Shown here in pieces: positions 1 through 9,539 of a stretch of DNA of 38,737 nt. Numbering within the stretch: position 1 is the first letter of the stretch; each line of letters opens with the position of its first letter. The notes under the pieces are model-generated. The model was not told the DNA's origin, did not search any database, and saw only the letters and a list, made by a program, of their open reading frames with translations. A program made the position numbers and the translations under genes. Origin of the DNA: Lachnoclostridium sp. MSJ-17 (lineage in GTDB: Bacteria; Bacillota; Clostridia; Oscillospirales; Acutalibacteraceae). The stretch spans positions 1 to 38,737 of the forward strand of contig NZ_JAHLQB010000097.1 in NCBI RefSeq assembly GCF_018918205.1, given 5' to 3'.

Positions 1-2573
1 GTTTCTTCGCTGTTGAATTCAATATTGGACAAAGCGTCCTCGTAGCTTTCCAAGCGCATGTATTTGATGATTTGTGGAATGCCTGTGTCACGGGTCAAAG
101 GTTTTCCATCTAACCAGTTTTTTTCTTCAATTTGGTAACATGATTTCTTAACCCTTGGTAAGGTTGCTGTATAAAAATATGATCCCATTTCGACTAAAAT
201 ATATTTGAGAGATATTTTAGATAAATTCAATGTATTAATAGCTTGAGCAGTAGTTCCCGATCCAGCAAAATAATCCAAAACAATTCCTTTATTCTTTTTG
301 TTTAGTGAAGCTTCAATACAATCGATAACTGTATATAGAGATTTCGGATAAGAAAACGGTTGTTTCTTAAACATTCGATTTACCAATTGTGTACCATAAT
401 TATTAGCAGAGTATTTAGGCGCTTGCCAAACTGTTTTATAGTTAAAGTGTTTCTTTAATCTTTGAATATCCCAAACATTTCTATTCTTAATATAATTGAC
501 AATAAGCTGATCTTGAATTGTTGTTATAGTATCTCTGCCAAATCTCCATTTTCTCTCTATGCCATTTGGATCAACTGGATAGATTTCAATAACACCATCA
601 TCTCGACAAATATTGATTGGGGGATGAAAATCATCAGAACAAACATCTCCAAAACCTATAATTTTTCCGTCTTTAATATATATTGGATAAAAACAAGTTT
701 TTCCAGCTTCTCTTAGCGAATCATTACCAGTAACATCTCTCAGACCACGCTGATCCCATTCTTTCGGATTTTCGCGAAGCTGTTCTGCAATACTCCTTCC
801 CGGTGAATGATAAATAAAGTAGGCATATTCATTTGTTGATGAAAAATTATCACCTTGTTGTCCAGATGGATTATGAACAATAGTAACACAAGTTACAGAA
901 AATGTTTCACTGGAAAAACTATCTTTAAATAACAATCCAAGTCTCTCTTGTTCAACTTCATCAATCGCACAGATAAATACTGCGCTATCAGATAGTAAAT
1001 CTTTAGAAATCTCAATTCTATTGTCTAATAAAGATAGCCACGATGAATGCTTATATGTATTCTTGTAAAGAATTTCACTGGAATTAGCATTATATGGTGG
1101 ATCAATGTATATACTATCAATTTTTTTATTGTATTTTTCTTTTATCAATTTTAATGCATGAAAATTATCCCCGTTTATCATCAACCCATTCGTCTGCTCG
1201 TCCAAATCATCAATGCTCGCCACCAGACGGCTTTTGAAATCCTCGGAGAAATGCTTGGTATCGATCAACAGGTTTTGATTCTCGCGCAAAAACGCCATTG
1301 ACGGCGGATTCGTGAAAGCGCAATGCGTCAAATCGCCCTCGATCTCATCGACGGCGTACATATCGACCCATTCCTGAATTTGTTCGGGATTGGCTATAAT
1401 TTCGGGATAGAATTTTTCATCCACCTTGTCCAGCGTCATGCACCAGTTTGTTTCCACGACAAACTTCTTTTTCAGCCACAGCTTTTTCTGGAAGTTTTCG
1501 ATCTGCGCCAAAAAGTCAATAATCACATTGCCGACGCGCTTGACCGCCTTGATTTTTGCAAGATAGGTTTCGACACTGCGCTCGTTGTCGGTGTCGAGGT
1601 CGTCAAGATGCATGATCTCATTCTTGATATAAAAATCCAATTCACGGCGCAAGAATCCGCCCAGATCCTTGTGGATAAAATAATCAAAGGTATTCTTGGC
1701 AACATAGGCGTTCAGGTGCTTTTGCATCAGCGTCGTCTGCTTTTTCTTGTCCGAAGACACAACCGCCAGCAAAACCGCTATCTTTTCCTTGTGCTCCCTG
1801 ATAAGATATTCCGTGATTGCGTTATAATTCAGCTCGTCATAAGCCTTCTGATTCTTCTTATCCCCGGGAATGTCATAGACAAAGCGGATGATTAGCTCCT
1901 TGCTCTCGCTGTCATATTCAAAGGTTTTGAGATCGGGGTATTCCTCGCTGCCCTGAAACAGCATAAAGACGCGCTTGGCGTCCTTGGCCTCTTTATTGTT
2001 GTTCTGCTCGGTGGTGGCGTCAGCCAGACGAAAATGAACAGTATAGTCATCTGCCTTAAAGGTATAATCCTTAAAGTTTTCGCTCGTCTTGATATAATAC
2101 TGATCCTGATTTGCCCAGTAGAGCTTTACTTCCTCTCCCTCATACGGGATCGCATAAACGCCTTCCTTGTAGCGGCGCTTGGAGATGAAATCACCCTCGT
2201 CATAATAACGGTTGAAGAACGAGAACAGCGCAGAATAAACATCGGTTTCCAAAGCGGATAAATCGGTACCCTGCGCCAGCTTTTTCTGCAAGGCAGTAAA
2301 TTGTACGTACAGCTTGGGAACGTTTTCGATCTCCATTCCCAAATCATCGCACTTCTTTTTCAACGCCGCCATTTCTTCGCGGATCGCATCGCTGTTATCC
2401 GCAAACGGTGCAAGCGTTTCCTGTACGCGCTTGGGCAAGCCCTCTGTCAGAAAGGTCTCGATCTCCCTTTTGCGGATATTCATAATACGATAGATTCCAA
2501 AATCCAGATCGGATTTGTCTATCTCAAAAATTCCTTTCATCAGATCAATAAATCTGTCAAGCTGCTCGCTCAT
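1..2573 (-). CDS. Large beta-class DNA N6-adenine/N4-cytosine methyltransferase (Mod-like), 3' end beyond window
   Basis: The frame is open from an ATG at 2573 to the left edge (857 codons, no stop), so the protein is partial at its C terminus. DPPYNAN (motif IV) lies at about residue 491 and DYFAGSGTT (AdoMet-binding motif I) near 767. This order is that of beta-class type III Mod enzymes, which methylate DNA bases using S-adenosylmethionine. About 480 residues precede the catalytic part, far longer than in ordinary Mod proteins, and include KxR-rich and acidic helical stretches that I do not recognise. The ribosome site AAGAGGTG overlaps the TAA stop of the helicase gene 12 bases upstream, so the two are probably translated together. 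Possible settings are BREX type 3 (PglXI plus SNF2 helicase), a DISARM-like locus, or an unclassified helicase-Mod-Res locus. The deciding genes lie left of the window. Confidence 0.85.
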   Translation of the reverse strand, partial: MSEQLDRFIDLMKGIFEIDKSDLDFGIYRIMNIRKREIETFLTEGLPKRVQETLAPFADNSDAIREEMAALKKKCDDLGMEIENVPKLYVQFTALQKKLAQGTDLSALETDVYSALFSFFNRYYDEGDFISKRRYKEGVYAIPYEGEEVKLYWANQDQYYIKTSENFKDYTFKADDYTVHFRLADATTEQNNNKEAKDAKRVFMLFQGSEEYPDLKTFEYDSESKELIIRFVYDIPGDKKNQKAYDELNYNAITEYLIREHKEKIAVLLAVVSSDKKKQTTLMQKHLNAYVAKNTFDYFIHKDLGGFLRRELDFYIKNEIMHLDDLDTDNERSVETYLAKIKAVKRVGNVIIDFLAQIENFQKKLWLKKKFVVETNWCMTLDKVDEKFYPEIIANPEQIQEWVDMYAVDEIEGDLTHCAFTNPPSMAFLRENQNLLIDTKHFSEDFKSRLVASIDDLDEQTNGLMINGDNFHALKLIKEKYNKKIDSIYIDPPYNANSSEILYKNTYKHSSWLSLLDNRIEISKDLLSDSAVFICAIDEVEQERLGLLFKDSFSSETFSVTCVTIVHNPSGQQGDNFSSTNEYAYFIYHSPGRSIAEQLRENPKEWDQRGLRDVTGNDSLREAGKTCFYPIYIKDGKIIGFGDVCSDDFHPPINICRDDGVIEIYPVDPNGIERKWRFGRDTITTIQDQLIVNYIKNRNVWDIQRLKKHFNYKTVWQAPKYSANNYGTQLVNRMFKKQPFSYPKSLYTVIDCIEASLNKKNKGIVLDYFAGSGTTAQAINTLNLSKISLKYILVEMGSYFYTATLPRVKKSCYQIEEKNWLDGKPLTRDTGIPQIIKYMRLESYEDALSNIEFNSEE

Positions 2574-2585
2574 GTTTTTCACCTC

Positions 2586-5414
2586 TTACTGAATTTGCCA
2601 GGATATGATAAAAATATCATCTGATCGTGTATGCTGAACCTTTCGCCTGTCAAGCTCTTCCAGCATCGTTCTGCGCTTTTCGCTGACTTCATCCTCACGG
2701 TCAGCTAATTCTATGCGCTTCTTTCGTTTCGCCCTTTCAAGCTCTTGAATCTTTTTTATAATTTTCGTTTTTTCATCCAGATTTTCTGCTTGGCGAGATT
2801 GACGTTCCTGCTCCCTGATTTGGCGTTTGACGGTATCAAGCTCTTTTTCTATGGAGTTGATCAGGTCGTTTTCCCACCTGAAAATGCGCTCCTCTTCCTC
2901 TTTGAAAAATGCCAGATCGCGGCTTTCCAGGGATTGCAGCTTGCTCTTGATGTGCTGACCCGAATTTGCCGCCAACTTCTTCTCCACTGCCGGTGTTACG
3001 TTAATCGGAGTTTCCAATCCGCCCAGCAGGAACAGTTTTTCGCATTCCTCCTGCGATAAAAACCTGCCGTCATCGGTAAACGCTGTGAAAAGACAGTAGT
3101 TTTCATCGTCAAACGCCGATACACAAAGCTGTGTTAAAATCAAATATCCGGATTTTCCTCTTAGTGATACGGGAACCGTTACGGAAATCGGCGACAGGTC
3201 TTCTCTGAAAATAATGCCGCCGTTTTCTGCGGGAATTGCCAATGCCTGCTGAATGACATACTGTCCCAACGGCGATGACAGGCGATAAGGAATCCCATCG
3301 GTCAACTTGGAAAGGAGCTCATATCTGCCCTTTGCACAATTGGGGATTTGTTCAGTCAATTCAAAAGAATATTTTTCGTTATCAAAAACAGCTTTATCGG
3401 ATAATATGTATTTGGTCAGCTCCCAAAACGCCAATTCATATCGATTCAGGAACGCGCTTGTTTCCTGCTTGGCAAGCCTCAGCTTTTCCTGAACATCAAT
3501 GTCAAAGTTCTCCAGTACTTCATTGATGGTATTTTCTATTTTATCGTTTATCTGCTCCTGCAAGTCGTTTTGGAGCTTTTCAAACGCCGTATTGATTTCT
3601 TCTTCCGTCCGGCATTCCTGATAAATCTGCCAGATACGTTTTTCAAAATCAATTGCGTCAGCGTGTCCTAAGATGTCATCCGACGCCCCGAATACATCGT
3701 TGAATAAATGGAATTTTTCATTCAGCAGACCAAAAACACGCTTGTCGGCATAGTTGCGCTCGTTGACAAAATTGACGACAACCACATCGCATTTCTGACC
3801 GTAACGATGGCAGCGACCGATCCGCTGCTCAATCCTTTGCGGATTCCATGGCAAATCATAGTTGACTACCAGCGAACAGAACTGTAAATTCAAGCCTTCC
3901 GCCGCCGCTTCCGTCGCAATCATAATTTCCGCATGGTTACGAAAATAATCTATGATCGCTGCACGCTTATCGGCGGCTTTAATACCGCTTATTTTACCAT
4001 TTCCGTAGTTTTCGCGGCACCAATCGGTATAAATACGATTTGATTCCTCGGTATTATTTGAGCCGTTGAAGGTGACTATTTTACCGCGGTATCCGTTATT
4101 CGACAGATAGTCAAACAAGTATTTCTGCGTTCTGGTTGATTCAGTAAAAATCAAAGCCTTTCTATTTGCTCCGATAGCCGGTAAGGCGCAAAAGGATTTT
4201 TCCAAAGCCAACAACAATGCTTCCGATTTGGAATCGTGATTGATGCGTTTGGCAGTTTCGATAAAGGATTCGATAGTCGAAATCTCTGTTTTGAGTTTCT
4301 CTATATCGATTTGGCTCTCCGATTCCTGATTATCTGAGTAGTCTTCGTCAAAGTCCTCCGAAAAGATTTCCATTTCCTCTTCCGATATATAATCAGAAAT
4401 CTGCGGTGCTTTTGCGTTCTCATTCGCTAAAAGAGATACCAGCCGTTCACGTATGGTTGTCAGTGTTCCGATCAAAGCATAAGTTGACGATGCTAATATT
4501 TTTCTAATGATCATCGTCGTCAGCATTCTTTGCTGAGTCGGAACAGAATAGACGTCTTCTCTGCGCAGGAAATCGGATATTTCATTATAAAGCTGCGTTT
4601 CTAAGTCCGTGGAATCAAACTGCTGCGTTATCGGCAATCTTTTCGTATAATTGATATATTCTTTAACATCCTTACGCAACGTCCTTTTATAATAAGGCTT
4701 CATGCGGCAACGCAAATCTGTTATGTTTTCATCGTAAACATACTCGCTGCGAAAAGAACGTGCATCACCAAAAATATTATCGTCAATGATGCTGGTTAAC
4801 CCGTAAAGCTCCATCAATGAATTCTGGAAAGGCGTCGCGGTAAGCAAGAGCTTTTTTACGTTGCACAGCGCGTCTTTTATAGCATGAGAAGTCTTGCTGT
4901 TTTTCTTATACACATTTCTGAGCTTATGCGCTTCGTCTATTACTGCAAGCTCAAAGCCATATTCTTGGATTTCTGTTTTCTTTCTCGCTGCAAAGTTATA
5001 GGAACAAATAATCGCCTTCCTCTGCTCAAATGGATTTAATCCATTACGAATATAGGTATTGTAGTTTTTGGTATCAAGTATCTCATTTGCGATGCCAAAC
5101 TTTTCTGTCAACTCAAAGCTCCATTGCTTTCTCAGTGTAGCGGGGCAAATGATGAGGATTTTTCTTTTTCCTGTCGCCCAATATTGACAGATAACCAATC
5201 CCGCTTCAACAGTTTTTCCTAATCCGACCTCGTCGGCAAGCATGATTCCCTTTGAGAGCGGAGATTTAAAGGCAAATAAAGCAGCCTCAATTTGGTGTGG
5301 ATTGATATCAACCGAGGCATTGAGGAGAGATTGACTGAGACTGTCAATTTGATCGCCGATAGATTGTTGGATTAACAAATAGGCATAGTATTTTGCATGG
5401 AACCGAGTAATCAA
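2586..5414 (-). CDS. SNF2/RapA-type DEAH helicase-translocase, defence-associated
   Basis: A 942-residue superfamily 2 ATPase. Walker A GLGKT is at 64-68 within ADEVGLGKT, DEAH at 160-163, LTATP at 192-196 and the motif VI region QRIGRCHRYGQ at 531-541, preceded by ATEAAAEGLNLQ. This is the SNF2_N plus Helicase_C layout of HepA/RapA, DrmD and BrxHII. An acidic linker lies at 345-370 and a long charged coiled coil at about 840-930. Such proteins translocate on double-stranded DNA and pair with methyltransferases in BREX type 3 and DISARM. The start is TTG at 5414, placed correctly after AGGAGGTG; the nearby ATG is out of frame. The stop overlaps the ribosome site of the methyltransferase gene. 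No DUF1998, PLD or PglZ gene is in view, so assignment to a named system stays open. Confidence 0.88.
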   Translation of the reverse strand: MITRFHAKYYAYLLIQQSIGDQIDSLSQSLLNASVDINPHQIEAALFAFKSPLSKGIMLADEVGLGKTVEAGLVICQYWATGKRKILIICPATLRKQWSFELTEKFGIANEILDTKNYNTYIRNGLNPFEQRKAIICSYNFAARKKTEIQEYGFELAVIDEAHKLRNVYKKNSKTSHAIKDALCNVKKLLLTATPFQNSLMELYGLTSIIDDNIFGDARSFRSEYVYDENITDLRCRMKPYYKRTLRKDVKEYINYTKRLPITQQFDSTDLETQLYNEISDFLRREDVYSVPTQQRMLTTMIIRKILASSTYALIGTLTTIRERLVSLLANENAKAPQISDYISEEEMEIFSEDFDEDYSDNQESESQIDIEKLKTEISTIESFIETAKRINHDSKSEALLLALEKSFCALPAIGANRKALIFTESTRTQKYLFDYLSNNGYRGKIVTFNGSNNTEESNRIYTDWCRENYGNGKISGIKAADKRAAIIDYFRNHAEIMIATEAAAEGLNLQFCSLVVNYDLPWNPQRIEQRIGRCHRYGQKCDVVVVNFVNERNYADKRVFGLLNEKFHLFNDVFGASDDILGHADAIDFEKRIWQIYQECRTEEEINTAFEKLQNDLQEQINDKIENTINEVLENFDIDVQEKLRLAKQETSAFLNRYELAFWELTKYILSDKAVFDNEKYSFELTEQIPNCAKGRYELLSKLTDGIPYRLSSPLGQYVIQQALAIPAENGGIIFREDLSPISVTVPVSLRGKSGYLILTQLCVSAFDDENYCLFTAFTDDGRFLSQEECEKLFLLGGLETPINVTPAVEKKLAANSGQHIKSKLQSLESRDLAFFKEEEERIFRWENDLINSIEKELDTVKRQIREQERQSRQAENLDEKTKIIKKIQELERAKRKKRIELADREDEVSEKRRTMLEELDRRKVQHTRSDDIFIISWQIQ

Positions 5415-5518
5415 AGCTCACACCTCCTAAAAAGGCATACTTTAACTTATACATTATATCAAAATATATTGGAACTTTCCACAACAAAATCATTAAAAAT
5501 CGATTAAATAAATGTAAA

Positions 5519-5555
5519 CTCCACAACTAAACGGAAAACATCCTTTGTTGTGGAG
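5519..5555 (-). terminator. Hairpin downstream of the RloC-like gene
   Basis: CTCCACAAC pairs perfectly with GTTGTGGAG across a 19-base loop. On the minus strand it is followed by a T-rich tract (TTTACATTTATTT), so it could terminate transcription leaving the ATPase gene at 5600. The U-run is weak. The rest of 5415-5573 holds only the helicase ribosome site and A/T-rich sequence. Confidence 0.4.
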
Positions 5556-5573
5556 TATAAAATGAAGTTATTC

Positions 5574-5598
5574 TTACAACTCAAACCCATCCGTAATG
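5574..5598 (-). repeat. Free-standing copy of the integrase 3' end (candidate att site)
   Basis: This 25-base stretch, core TCAAACCCATCCGT, matches the last codons of both full integrases (8262-8286 and 36734-36758). On the minus strand it still encodes ITDGFEL plus a stop. No integrase precedes it: homology ends at the stop codon of the RloC-like gene, one or two bases away. It is either an attachment-site half or the last scrap of a deleted integrase. Together with the copy at 8262 it brackets the RloC-like gene as direct repeats. Confidence 0.7.
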
Positions 5599-5599
5599 T

Positions 5600-8158
5600 T
5601 TAATTGTATTTTTTCTTTTTCTTCGAAAAACTATCATTCCAATCCAAAAGGCACTTAATATCTTTTTCAAAATCAGCTAAATCTGGTAATGGAATTGTTT
5701 TCTCTGTCGGCTGAGAATGTTCGAAGCAAGAGTATTTTGACATCATCTTGTCAAAGAAATCCACATCCGATTTTTCAATGGCGTTCAAATATCTTACTTT
5801 TTGACTACAGATATTTCTATTATATCTTGTAACCAAACCACTTAACAGTTCTGTTTCAAGTCCTCTCTCGATTACTGTTCTGAGTTTACTACAAGCAGCA
5901 ATAAGTTTGTCTTCATATAAATCATATTCTCCATTACCAAATAATTTTTTCAGCTTTGGAATGTCATCGTTCAATACTGCATTTAAGTATCTCTTGAAAT
6001 TATGTTTATTGTATTCACCGCCAAGCATCGGTTCGCCAAGAGGATTTCTTCTTAATTCAATATAGTTTATTTTAGCCGAGTTGTTGGAAGACTTCAATTC
6101 CGAAAGATGAATGCTCAAGCTTTCGGCAAAAGCAAGTCTATGGGTAAAGACAACTACTTGTCTCTCTGTTGATAGGTTGGCAAGTCTTGTTGCAACTTTA
6201 TCTTCATAAATGTGATCCAAACTAGTAATTGGATCATCAAAGATAAACGCCTGAGTACGATTCCATGAATTTAAATCTGCTAAAAAAGCTGCTAATGATA
6301 CTACCCTATACTCTCCTTCACTTAAAATCTCATTCACCTTATTCTTCTTTGAATTCTTGATAGAAATATGATGCGAAGTCTTTCCTTTTTTTCCATCTGA
6401 AACCAATTCAACCTTTATTGAGTGCGAGGGGTTTAAATAAGACAACTCTGAATTAAATTTACTGATATAAACATCTGTAATCATTTTTTCTGATAAGGTA
6501 TTCTTTGTTTTAGTAAGTGAATTTGACTTTAGACAAGATAAACAACCCTCATAATTAACCACATTTATTCTAGTATCGATATCACTCTTATGTTCAAAAA
6601 TCCATTTTATTGATTCTATTTGTTTCCTTCGGTTTTCATGTTCATTAGTGTTTTCAATAAAACTCGTGAGCGATTTAAGCCTACTCTCAATTTCCTGTAA
6701 GGTTTTTTGAAAAAAACTTTCTACGCAAGAAACCGCAGGAATTAATGGAGGTTGACTTGATGATTTGTTTTCATAATCATATAGCCAAATAGCACGCTGG
6801 AACAACTTTTTATAAATCGAAAGAATCTCATTAGTTACTTCTTTCTCAAAGGAGTTTACTACTAATTTATCTTCTATATCATTGAGGTTTAAGTTTTCTT
6901 CCAATTCTTTTGAAAGTAGGTCTACCTTAGTCTTAAAGTTTTTATGAGCTTTAATATATTCTTCTTGTATTGTTGATGAATAAAACTTATTAAAATCTTT
7001 CTGCCTTTCTTTGGCTTCTTCTGATAGATTCTGTTGACACAAAATACAGATATCATCTGATGCTTTGATAGATTCTTTATACGCTAAAGAACTTTCCCAC
7101 ATTTGTTTCCATAAATCCATTCCGAAGCCTGGTAATCTCGACACTTGCCTTTGTGCAACTATAAAATCATCCAATTTCTTTTTTGCTTCGATTTCCAGAT
7201 TCCTGGAATGAATGAATTTAGCAATATTTGAATCATCCAAATATTTGCTTATTCTAACAATTTCGCGTTTATAGTCATCTAAAATACGACGCTGAGTATT
7301 AAGAACAGTAATAGTCTTTTGTGGATTTGCTTCAGAAAAGTTACTGTTAATCTGCTCCAGTTCTTTTTGTAAACTTTCATCAAATTGATTATCTTCTTTA
7401 ATTGCCTGTAATTCATCAACTTTTTTCGAATTGACATATCGAAGTATAATTGGCGAATCAGAAATCTGTGTTGGTATCTGGCAAAACATAGATTTTGTTG
7501 CAGCAATCCTATCATAAATATCGCTCTTTAATTCTTCGTATATTTGAGCCATAACAGAAAAGATATGAAGTAATAGCGGCTCATAAACAATCTCATTAGA
7601 GTATTCTACAAATTGTTGAGCTACCTGTGTATCATAGATTCTAATTGCACATTGTTGTTGGCTATTTGGCGTCCAATGTACAATATGGTCTTCTCCATCG
7701 GTATTAAACTTTAATGTTGCTGTTATTGGTTCAGATGTTTCCTTGAACACATTGTTATATATTTTGGTTGGGTTTTTCGGGTTTTCTGCTTTCTTAAGAA
7801 TCCTAACATAAGATGATTTGCCACACCCATTTTCTCCATATATGACATTTAATCCGTCTGTGAATTCTAATGGTTTGGTGGGTGTTAACGCAGCAACCCC
7901 ATGAACTTCTCCTACCATTTTTAGGAGAGTTTGGGAGTTGCTTTCTTTATCCAAAACCAAATTTACAGGCATTGTTTTTTCCGGAACAAAAGTAGTATTA
8001 TCAAGACTATGCTCTTTTAATAATAGTCTTAAAGCTCTATTTTTTGACGATTCATAATCTTTTCCTTTCCACAAATTTACAAATAAATCCTTTTGCCAAT
8101 CAGCAGAATTATTAAACCATTTTTGTATAACGATTTTTATATTGTCATTGTCTCCCAT
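5600..8158 (-). CDS. RloC/PrrC-like ATPase with zinc hook, candidate anticodon nuclease
   Basis: An 852-residue SMC/Rad50-like ATPase. Walker A GENGCGKSS is at 108-116, with an ABC-signature-like LSEGE near 605 and Walker B AFIFDDPITSLDH near 637. A long coiled coil is broken at its tip by CILC (Cys371, Cys374), a Rad50-type zinc hook. C-terminal to the ATPase, LRTVIERGLE places Arg760 and Glu764 four apart, with a conserved-looking His814 in CFEHSQ. This resembles the R-x3-E...H catalytic triad of PrrC/RloC nucleases, which cut tRNA in the anticodon loop after phage infection. RloC proteins combine this domain with a zinc hook and a DNA-damage-responsive ATPase. ATG follows AGGAG (8168-8172). 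The gene stands alone between two integrase-end repeats. The ATPase call is firm; the nuclease call is an inference from motifs. Confidence 0.8.
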   Translation of the reverse strand: MGDNDNIKIVIQKWFNNSADWQKDLFVNLWKGKDYESSKNRALRLLLKEHSLDNTTFVPEKTMPVNLVLDKESNSQTLLKMVGEVHGVAALTPTKPLEFTDGLNVIYGENGCGKSSYVRILKKAENPKNPTKIYNNVFKETSEPITATLKFNTDGEDHIVHWTPNSQQQCAIRIYDTQVAQQFVEYSNEIVYEPLLLHIFSVMAQIYEELKSDIYDRIAATKSMFCQIPTQISDSPIILRYVNSKKVDELQAIKEDNQFDESLQKELEQINSNFSEANPQKTITVLNTQRRILDDYKREIVRISKYLDDSNIAKFIHSRNLEIEAKKKLDDFIVAQRQVSRLPGFGMDLWKQMWESSLAYKESIKASDDICILCQQNLSEEAKERQKDFNKFYSSTIQEEYIKAHKNFKTKVDLLSKELEENLNLNDIEDKLVVNSFEKEVTNEILSIYKKLFQRAIWLYDYENKSSSQPPLIPAVSCVESFFQKTLQEIESRLKSLTSFIENTNEHENRRKQIESIKWIFEHKSDIDTRINVVNYEGCLSCLKSNSLTKTKNTLSEKMITDVYISKFNSELSYLNPSHSIKVELVSDGKKGKTSHHISIKNSKKNKVNEILSEGEYRVVSLAAFLADLNSWNRTQAFIFDDPITSLDHIYEDKVATRLANLSTERQVVVFTHRLAFAESLSIHLSELKSSNNSAKINYIELRRNPLGEPMLGGEYNKHNFKRYLNAVLNDDIPKLKKLFGNGEYDLYEDKLIAACSKLRTVIERGLETELLSGLVTRYNRNICSQKVRYLNAIEKSDVDFFDKMMSKYSCFEHSQPTEKTIPLPDLADFEKDIKCLLDWNDSFSKKKKKYN

Positions 8159-8261
8159 ATTCTTTTGCTCCTAAGCTTCACATTGTATTATATAGGTCTA
8201 ATTAATTTTATCACAAGTAATTAATATATGCAATCAAAATCGTTATATTAAGCCGTAATAG

Positions 8262-8286
8262 TTACAGTTCAAACCCATCCGTGATG
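8262..8286 (-). repeat. Integrase 3'-end repeat, second copy
   Basis: These are the last 25 bases of the left integrase gene, core TCAAACCCATCCGT, in direct orientation with the copies at 5574 and 36734. An att core overlapping the end of the int gene would let successive elements stack at one spot. Confidence 0.65.
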
Positions 8287-9479
8287 CCGTTAAGCATTTT
8301 CATATCGCGCTTGACGTAGTAGAGCTCCGTAATTTCCGAGGTGGTGTGGCCGAGAAGATCGGCTACTTGGCGCGGAGTGAGCGACTTGATGTTGCCGTCT
8401 TTATCCTTTGTGCCGTTGATCAATCGGGTAGCGAAGGTATGTCGCAGGCTGTGGAGGCCTTTTGTTTCTATGCCGGCTGCCTTGAGAATTCTGTAGAACC
8501 TTTTGCGGAAGTTGACAGGTCTGGTGACATTTCCGTGTTCGTCCGGGATGAGCGGGCTGTCCTCGCCGAAGTAAAATTCCTTGCGGAGGTCTTTGATCAT
8601 CTCGATGGCGGTGTCGTTGAGCGGGACGTCGCGCTTGCTCGTGGCGCTCTTTAGCTTACCTACTGTCACCTCTCTGCCGCTCTCCGCAGTGACGCCGTCG
8701 CGCTTGCTGACCTCTTTTACACCGCGCTGAACGTGCATGACTCTTTGTTCCAAGTCAATGTCGGAGTTGAGCAAGCCGAGGGCTTCGCCGGTTCTCAATC
8801 CGGTGTTCAGCATCAGAATATACGCTGCCGCCTGCTGATATTTTCGTTTGCTGTTGCCGAACACACTGAACGCTTCCGCCTTGAACTTTTCAATTTCTTC
8901 CTCTGAAAAGACTGTGATGGTCTCCGTCGTAGGGAGATTTTCTTTGCCCTGGGCTGACATAAAGTTGGCTTTCTTAAGCATTTCCACGTTTGCCATCGGG
9001 TTTTTCTTAATGATTTCTTGCTGATAAAGGTATCGAAAATACTCGTTGAGGAGCGTGTAAACCTTCTTGACCGTCGTGTAAGCGTAGTCCTCGGTCATCC
9101 AATAGTTGAGCAGCTTTTTGATATCTGCGGCTGTGATATCGCCGACGATCTTCTTGCCGAGTTGAGGATAGATCTGGTTTTTGGCGATGGATTCCGCTCT
9201 GTCGTAGGTAGTACGCTCGACTGCCGGGAACTTGAACACCTGCAACCAGTTTTGCAAACTCTCCTGCAAGGTCTTTAAGGATTCTACAGAATCGTTTTTA
9301 TCTTCGTTAAACTCCACGATATACTTTTTCATTTTCTTATTGACTTCCGCTTTCGTGGTGCCGGAAAAGCTCTTGCGTTTGCGTTCGCCGTGCTCGTCTT
9401 TGTACCAAACAACGCCGCACCAGCGATCGTCTGTGCGCTTAAACGCGCTGCCGTTTGTGAGTATTTCACGTTGTGACAT
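8262..9479 (-). CDS. Tyrosine recombinase/integrase (Tn916-like), left copy
   Basis: A 405-residue site-specific recombinase. The N-terminal AP2-like arm-binding region (residues 1-60, RKRKSFSGTTKAEV) is followed by a SAM-like core-binding domain (about 75-170) and the catalytic domain. Catalytic residues visible are Arg in NTGLRTGE, the HSLRH box, the LLGHTTS histidine and a tyrosine in ELYYVKRD. It catalyses integration and excision through a covalent 3'-phosphotyrosine. GAAGGGAGTG precedes the ATG. It differs from the right copy (36734) at 23 of 405 residues by my count, about 94% identity. The neighbouring RHH, HTH and excisionase genes make a standard mobilisable-element module. The host sequence at its 3' end is repeated at 5574 and 36734. 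Confidence 0.95.
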   Translation of the reverse strand: MSQREILTNGSAFKRTDDRWCGVVWYKDEHGERKRKSFSGTTKAEVNKKMKKYIVEFNEDKNDSVESLKTLQESLQNWLQVFKFPAVERTTYDRAESIAKNQIYPQLGKKIVGDITAADIKKLLNYWMTEDYAYTTVKKVYTLLNEYFRYLYQQEIIKKNPMANVEMLKKANFMSAQGKENLPTTETITVFSEEEIEKFKAEAFSVFGNSKRKYQQAAAYILMLNTGLRTGEALGLLNSDIDLEQRVMHVQRGVKEVSKRDGVTAESGREVTVGKLKSATSKRDVPLNDTAIEMIKDLRKEFYFGEDSPLIPDEHGNVTRPVNFRKRFYRILKAAGIETKGLHSLRHTFATRLINGTKDKDGNIKSLTPRQVADLLGHTTSEITELYYVKRDMKMLNGITDGFEL

Positions 9480-9539
9480 GGCTGTTCACTCCCTTCTTTA
9501 GCTCAACAATATACCACAGGTTTTGGTGAATATCCAGAC

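Noticed and set aside
1323..2624. Open frames on the plus strand (up to 190 codons)
   Set aside because: They are antisense to the continuous methyltransferase frame, which carries DPPY and FAGSG in order; they have no recognisable domains or ribosome sites.
1..5414. Complete DISARM or BREX locus
   Set aside because: Only a helicase and a methylase are visible; the defining genes of either system are absent on the right side and the left side is not available.
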